Notes: generated by a model from the letters alone, not told the origin. Positions 27,424-39,837 are shown, counted from the first letter of the stretch. The stretch: DNA of 64,000 nucleotides from Streptomyces sp. 846.5 (GCF_004365705.1 NZ_SOBN01000001.1:2520001-2584000), one strand, 5' to 3'. Made by a program: numbers and translations.

Positions 27424-28377
27424 TCAGTCCGTCAGCTCGCGGGCCCGCTTGACGTCGACCGCCATCCGGTCCAGCAGCGCGTCGATGGAGTCGAACTTCT
27501 CCATCCCGCGCAGGTACGCCAGGAAGTCCACGCTGACGTGCAGCCCGTACAGGTCCAGGCCGACCCGGTCGATGGCATAGGCCTCGACGGTGCGCGCGGT
27601 GCCGTCGAAGGTCGGGTTGGTCCCCACCGAGATCGCCGCCGGCATCAGCTCGCCGTCGGCCGTCAGCCAGCCCGCGTAGACGCCGTCGGCCGGGATGGCC
27701 GTGTGCGGCAGGGTCTCCACATTGGCGGTGGGGTAGCCGAGCTCGCGGCCGCGCTGGGCGCCGCGCACCACGGTGCCCTCGACCCGGTGCGGACGGCCCA
27801 GCACCTCGGCCGCGCCCGCCACGTCGCCCTCGGCGACCAGCCTGCGGGCCAGCGATGAGGAGCACGGTACGGCCTCCCCCTCCATACCGCCGCCGTGCAC
27901 CGCACCCACCGTCAGATCGCAGACGTCGACGGCGAACCCGTACCGCGGGCCGAGCTCGGCGAGCAGCGCGACATCGCCCGAAGCGCGGTGCCCGAAACGG
28001 AAGTTGGGCCCCTCCACGATCAGCTCGGTGTGCAGCGCGTCGACCAGCACCCGCTTCACGAACTCCTCCGGCGCCAGCTGCGAGAAGGCCAGGGTGAACG
28101 GGATCAGCAGCACCGCGTCCACGCCGAGCTCGGCCATCAGCTCGGCCCTGCGCCGGTGCGAGGCGAGCAGCGGCGGGTGGCTGCCGGGGCGGACCACCTC
28201 GCTGGGGTGCGGGTCGAAGGTGACGACGACGGAACGGGCACCGAGCTCCCGGGCGTGCTCGACCACCTTGCTGATGATCAGTTGGTGGCCCCGGTGCACC
28301 CCGTCGAAGGAACCGATGGTGACGACGCTGCGCCCCCAGTCCCCGGGGACTTCCTCCAGGCCATGCCAGCGCTGCAC
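27424..28377 (-). CDS. ribF: Bifunctional riboflavin kinase/FAD synthetase
   Basis: This 317-residue enzyme converts riboflavin to FMN and then FAD. The N-terminal adenylyltransferase domain has SFDGVHRGHQ (HxGH near residue 28) and FDPHP. The C-terminal flavokinase domain has GRELGYPTANV and the VDFLAYLRGMEKFDS segment. It begins with GTG. It lies 35 bp downstream of the trypsin-like/NTPase gene on the same strand and belongs to the truB-ribF side of the translation block. No FMN riboswitch was seen. Confidence 0.97.
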   Translation of the reverse strand: MQRWHGLEEVPGDWGRSVVTIGSFDGVHRGHQLIISKVVEHARELGARSVVVTFDPHPSEVVRPGSHPPLLASHRRRAELMAELGVDAVLLIPFTLAFSQLAPEEFVKRVLVDALHTELIVEGPNFRFGHRASGDVALLAELGPRYGFAVDVCDLTVGAVHGGGMEGEAVPCSSSLARRLVAEGDVAGAAEVLGRPHRVEGTVVRGAQRGRELGYPTANVETLPHTAIPADGVYAGWLTADGELMPAAISVGTNPTFDGTARTVEAYAIDRVGLDLYGLHVSVDFLAYLRGMEKFDSIDALLDRMAVDVKRARELTD

Positions 28378-28412
28378 CCTGACCGCTCCTCGTTCGCTTG
28401 TCGCTGTGACAC

Positions 28413-31400
28413 CTATAGCCTGCCATGCGGCTGATCGCTGCCCTGCATTGGCTCGGCCTCGCGGAGCAGCGACAGCAGTTCCCGGTGCAGCGGATCGGCG
28501 CTGTCGGCCAGCGCTGCGCGGAAGGCGGCGAGCACCGGCGATGGCTGGTCGGCGAGGTCCCGGACGAAGGGGAGCAGCGCGGCCCGCTCGGCCGGACCGT
28601 GCGCGGTGCGGGCCGCCAGCCAGGCGGCGACATGGCCCGCAGCCTCGGGGTGCAGGGCGAGGTACTCATCGACCAGGCGGGCCACGGCCGCCCTGGCGTG
28701 CGGGGCGGGGGTGGCGCCCAGGGTGCGGAGCACCGCCGCTGCCTCCTCCCCCGGCTGGTGCATCCGGGTCCGGTAGCCGGAGAGGACCAGCGAGGGGTGG
28801 CTGTCGAGGGCCGGTGCCAGCGAGCGGGGCGTCAGATGGGGGTCGGCGGCGGCATAGCGGTCGACGGCGGCCGGCAGGTGACGGCCCCGGGTGGCCGGGT
28901 CGGCCACCAGCACGGCCAGGGCGGCGCCGTGGAGTTCCCGCTCGGCGGTACGGGCGAGCAGGGCCTCGGCGGCGTAGCGGAGCAGCGCCAGGTCGGCGTC
29001 TGCGGCTGAGGCCCGGTCGGCGCCGGACGCCAGCGCGAGTGCCAGTACGGGCGCGTGGACGGCGGCGGCCACATGCCGTTCCGGGCGTGGATCGTGCGCC
29101 CAGCGGTCGACCGCCCGGCACATCGCCGACGGCTCGACCGTCGCCAGCTCCCGCAGCAGCACGTCGGCGCGCGGATGGGCCACGTCGACCAGCGCCTCGG
29201 CCAGGTCGTCCAGGCCGGTGCTGTGGTGGCCGCGCAGCAGCCGCAGTGCGGCCGGGGCCGACTGTTCGTCCCTGAGCCAGCCGCAGAGCGCGGGGAAGGC
29301 CTGGGCCGGGTCGGCGGCGAGCAGGGCGGCCACCGCGTCGAGCGGCTCCGCCGTCCCGCTGCGGGACAGCAGGCGCAGCAGGTCCATCCGGACCGGCAGT
29401 GCCAGCGGCAGGCGGGTCCAGAGGGTGAGCGGCAGCGCGGGATCCCCGGCCCGGGCCCGGGCCGCCATCCGGGCGGCGAGAGACCGCAGCAGCGGCAGGT
29501 ACGGCTCGGCGTCGGGCAGCCGCAGCAGCACCGACTCCAGCAGGGCCGAGGCCCACCAGTGCGCCTCGCTGTCCGGGGGCGCGGCCTCGGGGCCGTCCAG
29601 GTGCAGCACCAGCCGGCTGAGCCATGCCTCCAGGGCCACCGGGTCGTCCTGAAGCCGTAGCAGGGCCTCGCGGACCGGCCCGATCCGGTGGTGCGGGACC
29701 GGAACAGGCGCGGGCGGCGGCTGCGGGGGCGGTACGGCGTGCCCGCGCGGACCGCCGCGGCGGTGGGTGCCGTGCGGCGCGGCGGGAGCGGCCGGCGTGG
29801 TGCCGCCGACGGCTTCGCCGGTGCTGCCGCTCTCGGCCCCGGTGCCGAGCAGGCCGTCGAGGGCTGCGGCGAGGTCCAGATGGCCGCCCTGGATCCACTC
29901 CGACAGCTCCTCGTGGGCGAAGCGGTAGCCCGGTCCGGCGGGTACCAGCAGCCCCTCGGCCAGCACCGCGGGCGCCCAGTGCGGCGGGAACACCTCGGCG
30001 AACCCGCTCCGGTCGAGCGCTCCCCCGCCGGGCCCCAGCATCCGCCGGGCCGCCTCGTGCACGCATCCGGCGACGGCGGCGGCCATCCGGCGGCACTCCC
30101 CCGCGCTGCGCGGTCCCAACCGTTCGGCGATCCGCAGGCAGGCGAGATCGACGCGGGCGCCGAGCAGTTCCGCCCGCCCGGGGAGGGGGACCAGCGGCAG
30201 TCGCGGCGCCGCCGACCGCAGGTCGGCCAGCAGCCGCAGGGTGAATGGATGCCGCGGTACGCCGGCCTCGTACAGAGCGGGCAGCGCCCCCGGGAGCAGC
30301 CCTACCGACCGGGCCGCCCGCGCCGCGACGGCCGGCGGCATGGGCCCGAGACGCAGCGGCGGCTGCAGGTCCTCCGCGGAGAAGTGGGCGCGGCTCTGCT
30401 CCCAGTACTCGGGACGGCAGCCGATCAGCAGCGTGGCGTCCTCGCGCCGCAGCCGGATCCCGGTCTCCGCGCACCAGACCGGCAGCCGGAGCCCCTGCGG
30501 CATCTCCTCGGGGCCGTCCAGGACGATCAGCAGCGGCCGGTGCGCCGCGGCGGCCAGCCGGCAGGCCTGGTCGGCACGGGTGCCCAGGGCGCGGCCCACG
30601 GCGTCCATGACCGAGGCGTCGTCCGCACGGACGTCGGCCCCGCGCAGCCAGACCGTCGGCAGCCGGTGGGCGGCCCGGGTGCGCCGCACCGCGAGGCCCG
30701 CGAGCTCGGTGGTCCGTCCGCTGCCGGGCTCGCCGACCAGGGCGGCCACCGGACGGTCGACCGGCTGTGCGCCCCAGCCCTCGGGCAGCCCGTCCGGACG
30801 GTCGACCCGCGCCGACGCCAGGCCGAGCACCGGCCCGACGGTGGCGGCGGCCAGCTCCAGCACCCCGGCGAGGTTCAGCGCGCGCCCGTAGGCCGGCACC
30901 GTCGCGGCGTTGCGGGCCAGCAGATCGGCGACCACGGGGTGCCCGGCCGCCGCCCGCAGCGGCACCGCCAGCACGGCGTCCCGGTCCCGGCCGCGCAGCG
31001 CGGCGGTGGCGACGGCGGTGACCGCGCCGGTCTCGGCGTCCAGCACCGGGGTGCCCGAGGCCTGCACCGGCAGTCCGTGCGGCGCCTGGTCGAGTTCCAG
31101 CTGCCAGACGTCCGCGACCAGGTGCCAGCGCTCGGCCGCGGCGTAACGGGCCGTCACCAGGCCGGCGACCCAGCCCTGGAGGGTCTGCTCCGGACCCGGA
31201 AGGTTGATCAGCCGGGTGCCGTGCCCGCCCGCCAGCGGCAGCGGCGGCATCACCGCGTCGGTGCGCAGCAGCGCCAGGTCGAACTCCGGCAGCGGCACGA
31301 TCTCGGCGGCGGTGAGCCGGCGCACCGCCCCGCCGGGCCAGACCAGCAGCAGCGCGGGCAGCCCGTCGACGGCTTCGTGGCTGGTCAGATAGGTGCCCTC

Positions 31401-31481
31401 GCGGTCCACCGGGAACGCGGTGCCGCGCGTCCGCCCGGCGGCGTCGGAGACCCGTACCAGCGCTTCGTCCACCCGCTGCAC
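28413..31481 (-). CDS. Trypsin-like protease domain fused to STAND-type NTPase-like region
   Basis: This large protein (about 1022 residues) has no signal peptide. Residues 1 to about 190 resemble a chymotrypsin/HtrA-fold protease with a plausible triad: His35 (YLTSHEAVDG), Asp68 (EFDLALL) and Ser142 (QASGTPV). From about 240 there is a P-loop NTPase-like domain with GEPGSGRTT at 250-258, where the usual Lys is Arg, and a Walker B-like LLIVLDGPEE (Asp322). A helical, HEAT-like C-terminal half follows, split by a Pro/His-rich linker near 580-610. The GTG at 31481 is chosen by the start of homology-like sequence; a longer frame starts at 31571. The function is unknown; signalling or defence are possibilities. 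Confidence 0.75.
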   Translation of the reverse strand: MQRVDEALVRVSDAAGRTRGTAFPVDREGTYLTSHEAVDGLPALLLVWPGGAVRRLTAAEIVPLPEFDLALLRTDAVMPPLPLAGGHGTRLINLPGPEQTLQGWVAGLVTARYAAAERWHLVADVWQLELDQAPHGLPVQASGTPVLDAETGAVTAVATAALRGRDRDAVLAVPLRAAAGHPVVADLLARNAATVPAYGRALNLAGVLELAAATVGPVLGLASARVDRPDGLPEGWGAQPVDRPVAALVGEPGSGRTTELAGLAVRRTRAAHRLPTVWLRGADVRADDASVMDAVGRALGTRADQACRLAAAAHRPLLIVLDGPEEMPQGLRLPVWCAETGIRLRREDATLLIGCRPEYWEQSRAHFSAEDLQPPLRLGPMPPAVAARAARSVGLLPGALPALYEAGVPRHPFTLRLLADLRSAAPRLPLVPLPGRAELLGARVDLACLRIAERLGPRSAGECRRMAAAVAGCVHEAARRMLGPGGGALDRSGFAEVFPPHWAPAVLAEGLLVPAGPGYRFAHEELSEWIQGGHLDLAAALDGLLGTGAESGSTGEAVGGTTPAAPAAPHGTHRRGGPRGHAVPPPQPPPAPVPVPHHRIGPVREALLRLQDDPVALEAWLSRLVLHLDGPEAAPPDSEAHWWASALLESVLLRLPDAEPYLPLLRSLAARMAARARAGDPALPLTLWTRLPLALPVRMDLLRLLSRSGTAEPLDAVAALLAADPAQAFPALCGWLRDEQSAPAALRLLRGHHSTGLDDLAEALVDVAHPRADVLLRELATVEPSAMCRAVDRWAHDPRPERHVAAAVHAPVLALALASGADRASAADADLALLRYAAEALLARTAERELHGAALAVLVADPATRGRHLPAAVDRYAAADPHLTPRSLAPALDSHPSLVLSGYRTRMHQPGEEAAAVLRTLGATPAPHARAAVARLVDEYLALHPEAAGHVAAWLAARTAHGPAERAALLPFVRDLADQPSPVLAAFRAALADSADPLHRELLSLLREAEPMQGSDQPHGRL

Positions 31482-31608
31482 CCGTTCACCCCCGGTCGGC
31501 CCCGCTCGACCGGAGGCTGCCCGCAGTGGCCGGTGAGCGACCCCGGGTGCACCTCGCGCCCCCTGGTTCACTCCGAGCGCTCGCTCGATGGGGTGAGCCG
31601 GGGTTTGC

Positions 31609-31633
31609 GTCGCTGGTCCTGGTCGCTGGTCCT
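31609..31633. repeat. 13-bp-period direct repeat upstream of the PPOX gene
   Basis: GTCGCTGGTCCT occurs at 31609-31620 and again at 31622-31633, within the 201-bp divergent gap between the protease/NTPase gene and the PPOX gene. It could be a direct-repeat binding site or a chance duplication. Confidence 0.5.
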
Positions 31634-31682
31634 AGGTCGGCCGTCCGATGCGCCGACCGCCACCGGCTGTGAGGCTTGGGGC

Positions 31683-32060
31683 ATGACAGCCAGGACAGCA
31701 CTCACCGAGACCGAGACCGCCTACCTCAGGACGCAGCACCTCGCACGGCTGGCGACCGTGGATGCCAAGGGCCGTCCGCAGAACAATCCGGTCGGCTTCG
31801 TGATCCGGGAGGACAGCGCCATCGACATCGGCGGTTGGGCCATGGGAACCACCAAGAAGTGGCGCAATATCGCCGGCAATCCGCACGTCGCCCTGGTGGT
31901 GGACGACCTCGCGAGCGTGCAGCCGTGGAAGGTGCGCGGCGTGGAGATCCGCGGCGAGGCCACCCAGGTGGTCGGGCCCCATGACCTGGGCGCGCAGCTG
32001 AGCCCGGAGCTGATCCGGATCCGTCCGACCTGGATCCTCAGCTGGGGCCTGGACGGCTGA
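31683..32060 (+). CDS. PPOX-class F420-dependent enzyme
   Basis: This 125-residue protein has the split beta-barrel fold of the pyridoxamine 5'-phosphate oxidase-like family, which in actinomycetes often uses F420. Conserved segments are LARLATVDAKGRPQNNPVGF, KKWRNIAGNPHVALVVDD and the ending IRPTWILSWGLDG, which fits the F420-type subgroup. The ATG follows GGGGC with weak spacing. It is the only rightward gene in this block and is convergent with truB. The substrate is unknown; the F420 dependence is inferred from subgroup features. Confidence 0.87.
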   Translation: MTARTALTETETAYLRTQHLARLATVDAKGRPQNNPVGFVIREDSAIDIGGWAMGTTKKWRNIAGNPHVALVVDDLASVQPWKVRGVEIRGEATQVVGPHDLGAQLSPELIRIRPTWILSWGLDG

Positions 32061-32091
32061 GGACCGCCCGCACTACCGGGCCGACGGCCGG

Positions 32092-33003
32092 TCAGACGAA
32101 GACGGCCAGCGACTTGGCCTTGCCGCCGCGCTCCTCGATCAGGGCGAGGAAGCGCCCGTCCGGGTCGAAGACCGCGATCGGTTCGAGGGCCCGGTCCAGG
32201 CCGGGGCCGACGATGCGGACGCCGTTGACCAGCAGCCTGGCCTGCTCGGCGTCGACGTCCCATCGGGTGAAGGCGGCCGCGGCGGCGTCGGCGATGGGCA
32301 GCACAGCGTCCGCGAAGGAGTCCTCCAGCGCGGCGAGGGTGTGCGAGCCCTCGACGGTGTAGGGGCCGACCCGGGTGCGGCGCAGGGCGGTGAGGTGACC
32401 GCCGGTGCCGAGCCCGGCGCCGAGGTCGCGGGCCAGGGCGCGGATGTAGGTGCCCGAGGTGCAGTCGACGGTGACGTCCAGGTCGATCAGCGGGGTGCCG
32501 TCCTCCGCCCGCGCCTCGCGGCGGGCGTGCACCTCGAAGCGGGAGACGGTGACCGGGCGGGAGGCCAGCTCCACCTCCTCGCCCTCGCGGACCCGGGTGT
32601 AGGAGCGCTTGCCGTCGATCTTGATGGCGCTGACCGAGGAGGGCACCTGCAGGATGTCGCCGGTCAGCGCGGCGATCCCGGCCTCGATCGCCGCTGGTGT
32701 CACCGCGGCCATGGAGGCAGTGGAGGTGACGTCCCCCTCGGCGTCGTCGGTCACGGTGGCCTGGCCCAGCCGGATGGTGGCCTCATAGGTCTTGGACGTC
32801 AGCGCCAGATGCCCGAGCAGTCGGGTGGCCCGCTCGCAGCCGATCACCAGCACGCCGGTGGCCATCGGGTCCAGCGTCCCGGCGTGCCCGACCTTCCTGG
32901 TCCCGGCGAGCTTGCGGATCCGGGCGACCACGGTGTGCGAGGTGATGCCTGCGGGCTTGTCCACGATGACCAGCCCGTCGGGGCCGGTTCCCTTGCGCTT
33001 CAA
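32092..33003 (-). CDS. truB: tRNA pseudouridine(55) synthase
   Basis: This 303-residue enzyme makes pseudouridine 55 in the T-loop of tRNAs. The signature GHAGTLDPMATGVL contains the catalytic Asp, and the N-terminal GLVIVDKPAGITSH and C-terminal PUA-like domain are present. It begins with TTG, about 43 bp after the DHH phosphoesterase gene on the same strand, within the nusA-infB-rbfA-truB-ribF gene block. Confidence 0.97.
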   Translation of the reverse strand: MKRKGTGPDGLVIVDKPAGITSHTVVARIRKLAGTRKVGHAGTLDPMATGVLVIGCERATRLLGHLALTSKTYEATIRLGQATVTDDAEGDVTSTASMAAVTPAAIEAGIAALTGDILQVPSSVSAIKIDGKRSYTRVREGEEVELASRPVTVSRFEVHARREARAEDGTPLIDLDVTVDCTSGTYIRALARDLGAGLGTGGHLTALRRTRVGPYTVEGSHTLAALEDSFADAVLPIADAAAAAFTRWDVDAEQARLLVNGVRIVGPGLDRALEPIAVFDPDGRFLALIEERGGKAKSLAVFV

Positions 33004-33046
33004 CGATCAGAGCCTTCAGTCGGCGTTGCTTCGGGTGGGCGGTGCG

Positions 33047-34141
33047 TCAGCTGGAGCGGAGTGCGGCGCGGAACCGGGCCACGGTCTCCGCCACCGGGTC
33101 GTGCGAGGTGAAGCCGGCCGCGTAGGCGTGTCCGCCGCCGCCGAGGGCCCCGCAGGCCGCCGCCACGTCCACCGCGCCCTTGGCCCGGGAGGAGCCGCGC
33201 AGGCTGCCGTCCGGGTCCTCCTTGAGCACCAGGGTGGCCTCGGCCTCGGACGCCTTGCGGACCACGTCGATCAGGCCCTCGATCTCCTCGGGGAGCACCC
33301 CGTGGCTCACCAGGTCCGCCCAGGGGACCCAGGTCCACACCAGGCCGAGACCGTCGGCCGCCTCGGGGTCCAGCACGGCCCGTTCCAGCGCGGCGGCCAG
33401 CACCTTGAGGTAGCCGAAGGACTGGGTGTCCCACAGCCGCCGGGAGATCAGGTCGTGCCGCACTCCGGTGGCCAGCAGCCGGGAGGCCAGCTCATGGGTG
33501 GCCGGAGTGGTCGCCGAGTAGCGGAAGGAGCCGGTGTCGGTGGCCACCCCGGTGTAGAGGCAGGTGGCGATGGAGACGTCCAGCGGGACGCCGAGGCGCC
33601 GCACCAGCTCGTCCACCAGGACCGCGGTCGCGGGGGCGGCCGGGTCGATCAGCAGGTGCGTGCCGAAGCCGCCGTTGGAGGCGTGGTGGTCGATCACCAC
33701 CAGCGTCTCCGCGGCCTCGGCCTTGGCCTGCAGCAGACCGAGCCGCCGCACGTCGGCGACGTCGAAGGTGATCAGCAGTTCCGGCCGGTCCGGCACCGCC
33801 GAGGCCGGGACCAGCAGCTCCTGCGCGGGCAGGAAGGCCAGCGAGGCGGGCACGATCTGCGGGTCGTCCCCGAAGGACACCCGCACCTCGACGCCCAGCG
33901 ACCGCAGCGCGATCCCGGCGGCCAGCGCTGAGCCCAGGGCGTCGCCGTCCGGCAGCACATGGCACACCAGGTCCACCGAGGAGGCCGCGCGGATGGCCGC
34001 CAGCACGGGCTGCCAGTCCGCATCGACAAGCCCGCCATCAGTGAGGCCCGGCGCCGCTGCCAGCTCGTTGCGCGGAGACGGCAGCGCCGGGACGCCCGCC
34101 ACCAACGTGGCGGGCGTCCCGGCGGCCTGCTGCGGGGCCAC
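33047..34141 (-). CDS. DHH/DHHA1 phosphoesterase (NrnA-like)
   Basis: This 364-residue protein matches the bifunctional oligoribonuclease/pAp phosphatase family. It has HVLPDGDALGS with Asp65 and Asp67, DHH at 151-153 (DHHASNGGFG) and the C-terminal DHHA1 motif GALGGGGHAYAAG. It would degrade very short RNAs and recycle 3'-phosphoadenosine 5'-phosphate. The GTG start lies two bases past the rbfA stop codon, so the two are probably coupled. The first 35 residues look unconserved, so a later start is possible. Confidence 0.92.
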   Translation of the reverse strand: MAPQQAAGTPATLVAGVPALPSPRNELAAAPGLTDGGLVDADWQPVLAAIRAASSVDLVCHVLPDGDALGSALAAGIALRSLGVEVRVSFGDDPQIVPASLAFLPAQELLVPASAVPDRPELLITFDVADVRRLGLLQAKAEAAETLVVIDHHASNGGFGTHLLIDPAAPATAVLVDELVRRLGVPLDVSIATCLYTGVATDTGSFRYSATTPATHELASRLLATGVRHDLISRRLWDTQSFGYLKVLAAALERAVLDPEAADGLGLVWTWVPWADLVSHGVLPEEIEGLIDVVRKASEAEATLVLKEDPDGSLRGSSRAKGAVDVAAACGALGGGGHAYAAGFTSHDPVAETVARFRAALRSS

Positions 34142-34143
34142 GG

Positions 34144-34620
34144 CTACTCGTCCCCGGCTGAATCGACAAGCCCGTCGTCGTCGACAAGCCCGTCGTCGTC
34201 CTCGCCCGGCTTGCGGTACGGGTCGGCCTCGCCGGCGTAGGTCTTGCCCACGGCGACGCTGCGCACCTCGGCGTCCTGCTGCCTGGCCTTGACCAGCAGG
34301 TCGTCCAGGTGCCGGGCGGTGTCCGGGATGGCGTCGGCGACAAAGGTCAGGGAGGGCGTGAACCGCACCCCGGTCTGCCGTCCGACCTCGGTGCGCAGCA
34401 CGCCCTTGGCGCTCTCCAGCGCGGCGGCGGAGGCCGCCCGCTCGGTCTCGTCGCCGTAGACCGTGTAGAAGACGGTGGCCTCGCGCAGGTCACCGGTGAC
34501 CCGGGTGTCCGTGATGGTCACGAAGCCCAGGCGGGGATCCTTGATCCGCCGCTCCAGGGTCTCCGCGACGACCACCCGGATGCGGTCTGCGAGCTTGCGC
34601 GCCCTCGCGGTGTCGGTCAC
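34144..34620 (-). CDS. rbfA: Ribosome-binding factor A
   Basis: This 158-residue factor helps mature the 30S subunit and 16S rRNA 5' end. The core [20 protein letters not shown] and [21 protein letters not shown] match RbfA. I chose the GTG because AGGAGG lies just upstream; upstream in-frame starts lack this. The C-terminal tail is acidic and contains a DDDGLV unit twice, encoded by an 18-base tandem repeat. It lies between ylxP and the DHH gene. Confidence 0.96.
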   Translation of the reverse strand: MTDTARARKLADRIRVVVAETLERRIKDPRLGFVTITDTRVTGDLREATVFYTVYGDETERAASAAALESAKGVLRTEVGRQTGVRFTPSLTFVADAIPDTARHLDDLLVKARQQDAEVRSVAVGKTYAGEADPYRKPGEDDDGLVDDDGLVDSAGDE

Positions 34621-34737
34621 TGGTCCTCCTCGTGCAGTGGGCTCGATCGCCCCTTGGGCTGGATCGCCCCATGAGACTCCGGGCCCGCCCACAACGTACC
34701 CGGATGCATCCACCTAGGGATGCCATGTCTGATTGTG

Positions 34738-35034
34738 CTATTCGTCATCGTCGTCCCGGAGCCGGCGGCGGGCCGACAGCAACTGGACCTCGGGACGCCC
34801 GGAGACCAGCCGTTCACAGCTGTCCAGGATCTCGGTGACGTACGAGACGTCGCCCGACACCACGGCCAGTCCGATCTCGCTCCTGCGGTGCAGGTCCTGG
34901 TCCCCGGTCTCGGCAGCGCACACGCTGTACTTGCGCTGCAGTTCGGCCACGATGGGCCGGACGATCGAACGCTTCTCCTTGAGCGAGTGGATATCGCCGA
35001 GCAGAAGGTCGAAGGTCAGTGTTCCCACGAACAT
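34738..35034 (-). CDS. DUF503 / YlxP-like protein
   Basis: This 98-residue protein belongs to the YlxP (DUF503) family, found between infB and rbfA in many Gram-positive bacteria. The conserved N-terminus is MFVGTLTFDLLLGDIHSLKEKRS. The family has been linked to ribosome biogenesis, but its function is not settled. It lies about 130 bp downstream of infB, behind a strong hairpin, which suggests attenuation or a separate promoter. The C-terminus ends in an acidic run. Confidence 0.93.
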   Translation of the reverse strand: MFVGTLTFDLLLGDIHSLKEKRSIVRPIVAELQRKYSVCAAETGDQDLHRRSEIGLAVVSGDVSYVTEILDSCERLVSGRPEVQLLSARRRLRDDDDE

Positions 35035-35115
35035 GAGTGACAGGTCAAGCCGACCTGAAGGCCTCGAAGGTGTGCTCCGGTTTGCTGAAGCCCCGCCACC
35101 GTACTCAACGCGGCC

Positions 35116-35148
35116 GGGGCCGGTCGACAGGTTTCGTCGACCGGCCCC
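35116..35148 (-). terminator. Terminator hairpin downstream of infB
   Basis: GGGGCCGGTCGA (35116-35127) pairs perfectly with TCGACCGGCCCC (35137-35148) around a 9-base loop, 15 bases past the infB stop. Confidence 0.75.
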
Positions 35149-35163
35149 ACCCGACTCCGTGAC

Positions 35164-38280
<3,117 letters not shown>

Positions 38281-38432
38281 TTCGCTCCTTTGTAGGTCCG
38301 GGTGTTCCGCCGGACCGTCGCTACTTCATGCTCGTACTCATCGCGTACTCATCGAGTGCTCATCGCAATCTCGACCTACTTTCGAACTCGCGAGGTACCT
38401 GGTGCTCGGCCCCCGCACATGGGTGCGGCAGC
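38281..38432 (-). promoter_or_regulatory. infB leader with hairpin and 11-bp tandem repeats
   Basis: On the minus strand the ylxR-infB spacer carries three 11-base units of CGATGAGTACG type (complement of about 38333-38363). A short stem GGTCCG/CGGACC (38295-38316) lies just before the infB ribosome-binding site, and a 6-bp stem (about 38413-38428) lies near the ylxR stop. No promoter is certain. Confidence 0.45.
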
Positions 38433-38732
38433 TCAGTGCTCTGACATTTCTGCGACCCTCGGCAGTGCCTCTACGTACCGCTGGACTGCCGCGGTGTCGA
38501 GCGGCCCCGGCAGGCGGAACGCCCTGGGGAACGCCCGGCGGCGCAGCGCCAGGTCGAGGCACCCCGGTCTGGGGTGCAGGTGCGCTCCCCGGCCGGGCAG
38601 CGTGCCTCGGGGATCGGGGACGCAGACGCCCTCGACCGCCGTCACACGCAGCAGGTCATGTTTGGCCGCTCGCTCCCTACACCCGACGCAAGTGCGTTCC
38701 GGGCATGAAAGGGCACGCGTCCGACCAGACAT
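38433..38732 (-). CDS. ylxR: YlxR-family RNA-binding protein
   Basis: This 99-residue protein has the family signature RTCVGCRERAAKHDLLRV near the N-terminus and PGRGAHLHPRPGCLDLALRRRAF further on. YlxR is a small nucleic-acid-binding protein encoded between nusA and infB. It is proposed to interact with RNase P or act as a nucleoid protein in some species. I chose the ATG because GAGGGG lies eleven bases upstream; an in-frame GTG start thirty bases earlier is possible. Confidence 0.92.
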   Translation of the reverse strand: MSGRTRALSCPERTCVGCRERAAKHDLLRVTAVEGVCVPDPRGTLPGRGAHLHPRPGCLDLALRRRAFPRAFRLPGPLDTAAVQRYVEALPRVAEMSEH

Positions 38733-38823
38733 GTCCAAGTCTACCCCTCTGATGGTCTTCACTCCGAACCACTTACGGCGCTCTTCCAGCGAACCGCCCG
38801 CTCCGGGACGGCCCGGCGGTGGT

Positions 38824-39837
38824 TCAGCGGTTGCGATCGTCGCCGGATCCGGGAGGGCCGTCGCTCTCCACGTCCGGGCGGATGTCGATGCGCCAGCCGG
38901 TGAGACGAGCGGCCAGGCGGGCGTTCTGGCCCTCCTTGCCGATCGCCAGCGACAGCTGGTAGTCCGGGACGGTCACCCGGGCGGAGCGGGCGTCGTAGTC
39001 GACGATCTCCACGCGGGTCACCCGTGCGGGGGACAGCGCGTTGGCGACCATCTCGGCCGGGTCGTCCGACCAGTCCACGATGTCGATCTTCTCGCCGTGC
39101 AGCTCGGCCATCACCGCGCGGACCCGACCGCCCATCGGGCCGATGCAGGCGCCCTTGGCGTTCAGCCCGGACCGGCCGGTCCACACCGCGATCTTGCTCC
39201 GGAAACCGGCCTCGCGGGCGATGGCGGCGATCTCCACCGAGCCGTCCGCGATCTCCGGGACCTCCAGCGCGAACAGCGCGCGGACCAGGTTGGGGTGGGT
39301 CCGCGACAGCGTCACCGAGGGGCCGCGCACGCCGCGGCGCACCGCGACGACATAGCACTTCAGCCGCAGCCCGTGCTTGTACTCCTCGCCGGGAACCTGC
39401 TCCTGGGCCGGCAGGATCGCCTCGATCTTGCCGATGTCGACCAGGACGTTCTTGGGGTCCTTGCCCTGCTGCACCACACCGGTGACGATGTCGCCCTCGC
39501 GTCCGGCGTACTCGCCGAAGGTCAGCTCCTCCTCGGCGTCGCGCAGACGCTGCAGGATCACCTGCTTGGCGGTACTGGCCGCGATCCGGCCGAAGCCGCT
39601 CGGGGTGTCGTCGAACTCGCGCGGGGTGGCGCCCTCGGCGACCTCGTCCGCGTCCTCCTTGGCCCAGACCGTCACATGGCCGGTCTCGCGGTCGAGCTCG
39701 ACCCGGGCCTTCTGCCGCGAGCCCTCAGTGCGGTGGTACGCAATGAGGAGGGCCGACTCGATCGCCTGGACCAGCAGGTCGAACTTGATCTCCCGCTCCT
39801 GCACCAACCTGCGCAGGGCACTCATGTCGATATCCAC
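38824..39837 (-). CDS. nusA: Transcription termination/antitermination protein NusA
   Basis: This 337-residue protein binds RNA polymerase and nascent RNA and modulates pausing, termination and rRNA antitermination. It has the N-terminal domain ([17 protein letters not shown]), an S1 domain ([22 protein letters not shown]) and two KH domains with [18 protein letters not shown] and [18 protein letters not shown]. The GTG start has GAGGAGG seven bases upstream. It lacks the C-terminal acidic repeats of E. coli NusA, as usual in actinobacteria. It lies between rimP and ylxR. Confidence 0.98.
   Translation of the reverse strand: MDIDMSALRRLVQEREIKFDLLVQAIESALLIAYHRTEGSRQKARVELDRETGHVTVWAKEDADEVAEGATPREFDDTPSGFGRIAASTAKQVILQRLRDAEEELTFGEYAGREGDIVTGVVQQGKDPKNVLVDIGKIEAILPAQEQVPGEEYKHGLRLKCYVVAVRRGVRGPSVTLSRTHPNLVRALFALEVPEIADGSVEIAAIAREAGFRSKIAVWTGRSGLNAKGACIGPMGGRVRAVMAELHGEKIDIVDWSDDPAEMVANALSPARVTRVEIVDYDARSARVTVPDYQLSLAIGKEGQNARLAARLTGWRIDIRPDVESDGPPGSGDDRNR

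Noticed and set aside
24440-28669. 1409-codon minus-strand frame across the EspI-like gene and ribF
   Set aside because: It runs antisense to clear genes and out of frame with ribF; the repetitive Leu/Arg-rich sequence is a composition artefact.
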